Source: JBBRGK01 sp036741355 (GTDB taxonomy: Bacteria > Chloroflexota > Dehalococcoidia > CAUJGQ01). From it: a DNA stretch of 25,886 nt. Location: contig DAINSK010000047.1 in NCBI GenBank assembly GCA_036741355.1, positions 1 through 25,886 on the forward strand. The letters are read 5' to 3'. The number at the start of each line of letters is the position of its first letter. Positions within the stretch are counted from its first letter, which is position 1. The notes below the pieces were generated by a model, which searched no databases, was not told the origin of the DNA, and was given only the letters and a program-made list of their open reading frames with translations. Both the position numbers and the translations under genes were made by a program. Shown here piece after piece: positions 23,444-25,886 of the stretch.

Positions 23444-24607
23444 ATGGGGGACCCCATGTTGCCACTGAGCGGCGTACGCGTCGTCGCCCTGGAACAGGCA
23501 GTCGCTGTGCCGCTGGCGACCCGGCACCTCGCCGATCTGGGCGCCGACGTGATCAAGATCGAGCGGCCCGACGGCGGCGACTTTGCCCGTTCTTACGATT
23601 CGGCGGTGCAGGGTTTGAGCGTCAACTTCGTCTGGTTAAACCGGGCAAAGCGGAGCGTGTGCCTTGATCTGAAGGATTCCGCGGGGCTCACCGCGGCGCT
23701 GAAGCTGGCTGCCTCGGCCGACGTATTCGTCCAGAACCTTGGACCCGACGCGGCCAAACGAGCAGGGCTGGGCGCAGATATGCTTCGGAGCAAGAATCCG
23801 CGGCTCATCTACTGCAGCCTCACCGGGTACGGGGAGTCGGGACCGTATGTGACGCGCAAGGCTTACGATCTGCTCATTCAGGGCGAGACCGGCGCCGCAA
23901 GCGTTTCCGGCACGCCGGAAGAGCCCGCAAAGATCGGCATTTCGATCGTCGATATCGCCGGCGGAATGTACGTGTTTTCGTCGGTGCTTGCCGCATTGTA
24001 CGAGCGGGAACGGACCGGCCAGGGAAATGAGCTTTCCATCTCATTATTTGACGCGACCAGTGAGTGGATGGGCGTGCCGATGCTGACGACGAAATACGGA
24101 GGCGAGTACCGGCGCACCGGCCTCTTTCACAACTATATTGCACCGTACGGTCCGTTCCGCTGCGGTGAGGATGGCGCGGTCGGCATTGCGGTACAAAACC
24201 AGCGTGAGTGGGTTCGCCTGTGCGAGACGGTGCTGGAAGGTCCCGAACTGGTGAACGATCCGCGCTTCGCTACCAACGAGCTGCGTTCGCGTAACCGTGA
24301 GGCGCTGCGCGAGATCATTGAGCAGGTGTTCGGCCGCCTGGGAGCCGCTCAGACAATCGCGCGACTGGAACGGGCAGGGGTAGCGTTCGGCGAGTTCCGC
24401 GACGCGGCCATGCTCCACACTCACCCGCAGCACGCCGCCCGTCAACGATGGATGAAGGTCCCCAGCGAGGCCGGCGAGGTCGAGCTGCTGAAGTCGCCTT
24501 TCGACAACATCTCGGGTTGGGAGACTCCGTCCGGTGCCATCCCCTCGGCCGGCCAGCACACCGCCGAAGTGCTGGCGGAGTTGGGCATCGATCTTTGGAG
24601 CGCCTGA
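23444..24607 (+). CDS. CaiB/BaiF class III CoA-transferase
   Basis: A 387-residue enzyme of the formyl-CoA:oxalate CoA-transferase fold, moving CoA between carboxylic acids. The opening PLSGVRVVALEQAVAVPLAT and LADLGADVIKIERPDGGDFAR is standard. The catalytic aspartate is D142 in RKAYDLLIQGETG; SLFDATSEWMG is also conserved. ATG 23456 (MLPLSGVR) with GGGGGA upstream is a credible alternative start that fits the family N-terminus better. Related enzymes act on oxalate, carnitine, bile acids, mesaconate or long-chain acyl groups. The acyl substrate cannot be read from sequence. It follows the metallo-hydrolase and the small helical protein, suggesting one catabolic unit. Confidence 0.92.
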   Translation: MGDPMLPLSGVRVVALEQAVAVPLATRHLADLGADVIKIERPDGGDFARSYDSAVQGLSVNFVWLNRAKRSVCLDLKDSAGLTAALKLAASADVFVQNLGPDAAKRAGLGADMLRSKNPRLIYCSLTGYGESGPYVTRKAYDLLIQGETGAASVSGTPEEPAKIGISIVDIAGGMYVFSSVLAALYERERTGQGNELSISLFDATSEWMGVPMLTTKYGGEYRRTGLFHNYIAPYGPFRCGEDGAVGIAVQNQREWVRLCETVLEGPELVNDPRFATNELRSRNREALREIIEQVFGRLGAAQTIARLERAGVAFGEFRDAAMLHTHPQHAARQRWMKVPSEAGEVELLKSPFDNISGWETPSGAIPSAGQHTAEVLAELGIDLWSA

Positions 24608-24799
24608 TGGCAGAGATCCGCCCCAATGTTGGGGGAGAGGGGCGATCTGTGGGTGTGGGTGCGGACCGCGTGGAGCGTCCCGCAGTCCTGCCACCTCGCG
24701 TACCGAATCGCGATCCTAGCGCCATCCTGCCCTTAGCATTCGGGAAAAGTATGCCGTACGCACGGACCGAGATCGCATTAGTCGAACGCCGGGACTTTC

Positions 24800-24830
24800 C
24801 CGTGTCGCACGAAGATGGCCGAAGACACGG
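24800..24830 (-). terminator. Hairpin after leuD (weak terminator candidate)
   Basis: CCGTGTC (24800-24806) and GACACGG (24824-24830) form a 7-bp stem with a 17-nt loop directly after the leuD stop on the minus strand. There is no T-run. The rest of the 24608-24831 gap holds no convincing gene. Confidence 0.25.
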
Positions 24831-24831
24831 T

Positions 24832-25443
24832 TCACGCAACCGCGGGCGTCAGCCAGGCGGGGCGCTTCTGCTCGAAGGCCGTGATCGAGGGGTCGCGCTG
24901 GAGGGTCATGCCGATCTCGTCGAGGCCCTTAAGCAGGCGCTCGCGGACAAACGAATCGACGTCGAACGACGTCTGGAAACCGCGACTGTCGTCAATCGTG
25001 CACTTTTCGAGGTCGACTGTTAGCGAGTAGCCGGGATTGCCCTGGGCGTTCTCGATCAGCGTCTGCACCTGCTCTTCGGGCAAGATGATGGTGAGGATGC
25101 CGTTTTGGGCGCAGTTGTTGCGGAAGATATCGGCGAACGATGGCGCGATCAACACGCGGAATCCGAACTCCTGCAGCGCCCACGGGGCGTGTTCGCGCGA
25201 CGACCCACAACCGAAGTTGCGCCCCGCGACGAGGACGCTTGCGCCCTTGTACTCGGGCTGGTTGAGCTCGAAGTCCTGGTTCAGCGAGCCGTCCGGCAGG
25301 TAGCGCCAGTCGTTGAAGGCGAATTCCCCGAAGCCCGTGCGCTCGATCCGCTTCAAGTACTCCTTGGGGATGATCTGGTCGGTATCGACGTTGGGCCGGT
25401 CCAGCGGCGCGACCAGACCCGTAAAACGAACAAATGGCTGCAT
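24832..25443 (-). CDS. leuD: 3-isopropylmalate dehydratase small subunit
   Basis: A 203-residue small (swivel) subunit of isopropylmalate isomerase, which with LeuC converts 2-isopropylmalate to 3-isopropylmalate in leucine biosynthesis. The N-terminal MQPFVRFTGLVAPLDRPNVD and TDQIIPKEYLKRI, plus the substrate loop GRNFGCGSSREHAPWAL (74-90), are canonical, and the length is normal. ATG 25443 is the right start; an open frame further upstream is merely the repeat at 25445-25491. The GGGGGAGAGG of that repeat sits just before the start codon and appears to serve as the ribosome-binding region. Confidence 0.96.
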   Translation of the reverse strand: MQPFVRFTGLVAPLDRPNVDTDQIIPKEYLKRIERTGFGEFAFNDWRYLPDGSLNQDFELNQPEYKGASVLVAGRNFGCGSSREHAPWALQEFGFRVLIAPSFADIFRNNCAQNGILTIILPEEQVQTLIENAQGNPGYSLTVDLEKCTIDDSRGFQTSFDVDSFVRERLLKGLDEIGMTLQRDPSITAFEQKRPAWLTPAVA

Positions 25444-25444
25444 T

Positions 25445-25491
25445 GGTTTACCTCTCCCCCGGCCCCTCCCCGATGCGGGGAGGGGAGCTTG
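25445..25491 (-). repeat. Intergenic palindromic repeat, copy B, abutting leuD
   Basis: CCCCTCCCCG (25463-25472) and CGGGGAGGGG (25476-25485) pair perfectly. Compared with copy A, one T-A pair has become C-G, a compensatory change. Flanks TTTACCTCTC and AGCTTG are shared with copy A. Confidence 0.7.
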
Positions 25492-25554
25492 CATACGTAA
25501 CCAGTTGCTGCAGAAGCCGCTGCATCCCTGCCCGCTCGCTGCTTCCAATCATCG

Positions 25555-25594
25555 CCTCTCTCCGTTTCGGAGAGGGGAAGGGGGTGAGGTTCGC
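25555..25594. repeat. Palindromic repeat, copy F
   Basis: CCTCTCTCCG (25555-25564) pairs with CGGAGAGGGG (25568-25577) around TTT, followed by the G-rich tail AAGGGGGTGAGGTTCG. Orientation is opposite to copy B. Confidence 0.6.
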
Positions 25595-25635
25595 CGACGC
25601 TGCGCCCCAACCCGACCCCATCTGCCAACGATCGT

Positions 25636-25672
25636 CCCTTCCCGCACCGGGAAGGGATAAGAGGGTTAGGCG
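25636..25672. repeat. Palindromic repeat, copy G, next to the leuC stop
   Basis: CCCTTCCCG (25636-25644) pairs perfectly with CGGGAAGGG (25648-25656) around CAC; tail ATAAGAGGGTTAGGCGAA reaches the leuC stop codon. Confidence 0.6.
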
Positions 25673-25674
25673 AA

Positions 25675-25886
25675 CTACCTCCACTCCCGTATGTCGACGA
25701 AGTGGCCGGCCACCGCCGCCGCCGCGGCCATCTGCGGGCTGACCAGGTGGGTCCTGCCGCCCTTACCCTGCCGTCCCTCGAAATTGCGATTGGAGGTCGA
25801 GGCGCAGCGCTCCCCCGGCTCGAGGATGTCCGGGTTCATGCCGAGGCACATCGAGCAGCCCGCCTCGCGCCATTCGAAGCCCGCCT
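25675..25886 (-). CDS. leuC: 3-isopropylmalate dehydratase large subunit, 3' end (partial)
   Basis: The last 70 or so codons of leuC, running off the right edge. AGCSMCLGMNPDIL carries two of the three cysteines that hold the [4Fe-4S] cluster, and ERCASTSNRNFEGRQGKGGR followed by THLVSPQMAAAAAVAGHFVD is the conserved C-terminal part of the aconitase-fold large subunit. Stop is TAG at 25675-25677. The leuC-leuD gap of 231 nt is unusually long and filled with three palindromic repeats. Confidence 0.95.
   Translation of the reverse strand, partial: AGFEWREAGCSMCLGMNPDILEPGERCASTSNRNFEGRQGKGGRTHLVSPQMAAAAAVAGHFVDIREWR

Noticed and set aside
24448..25023. Plus-strand open frame overlapping the end of the CoA-transferase and leuD
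   Set aside because: It is antisense to the conserved leuD and has no recognisable motif; only the ATG at 24607 overlapping a stop made it look coupled.
25444..25548. N-terminal extension of leuD to 25548
   Set aside because: The extra codons translate a palindromic repeat, while MQPFVRFTGL at 25443 is the conserved LeuD N-terminus.

Overview
The window is a stretch of high-GC bacterial chromosome with no rRNA, tRNA, phage or intact insertion sequence that I can recognise. The gene families (Tat-type sugar-binding lipoprotein, CYP125/124/142-like P450 with a 3Fe-4S ferredoxin, SH3 and PRC-barrel proteins, twin DUF990-type ABC-2 permeases) and the many GC-rich intergenic palindromes suggest a soil or thermotolerant Chloroflexota-like bacterium. 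That placement is inference, since no marker gene is present.

Layout. 1-1800: the 3' end of an unknown gene, a MNT nucleotidyltransferase/HEPN pair, a decayed nucleotidyltransferase remnant and a repeat-rich non-coding block. 1776-7107 (minus strand): a CUT1 sugar ABC operon in transcription order MalF-like permease, MalG-like permease, solute-binding lipoprotein, then one polypeptide fusing a MalF-like and a MalG-like permease; no ATPase is present. A near-consensus parS site lies just upstream (7274-7289). 7346-9684: a hypothetical protein, a CPA1 Na+/H+ antiporter and a divergent Nudix hydrolase. 9867-12671: a small conserved protein, an O-methyltransferase and a secreted lipoprotein. 12912-13745: a ZIP metal transporter whose promoter overlaps a DtxR/MntR-like palindrome. 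13914-14412: a decayed ribbon-helix-helix/MazF toxin-antitoxin module. 14507-15634: a DinB-family protein and an orphan HigA-like regulator with a 22-bp palindromic operator.

15783-17256: a 3Fe-4S ferredoxin/cytochrome P450 operon. 17257-20392: an ABC-2 exporter operon (ATPase and two permeases). Its first gene starts only 20-30 nt after a strong intrinsic terminator, preceded by a potentially multibranched RNA fold; the first permease carries an in-frame TAA. 20483-25886: a CoA-transferase 3' fragment, an SH3-domain secreted protein, a PRC-barrel protein, a metallo-beta-lactamase-fold protein with an N-terminal zinc ribbon, a small hypothetical protein, a full CaiB/BaiF CoA-transferase, and leuD plus the 3' end of leuC for leucine biosynthesis.

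Several intergenic gaps share one family of C-rich/G-rich palindromes (at least seven copies). Two copies show a compensatory base-pair change, and one abuts leuD and supplies its purine-rich ribosome-binding region. The strongest candidates for something undescribed are the structured, terminator-ending leader before the exporter operon, the fused permease arrangement, and the parS site.
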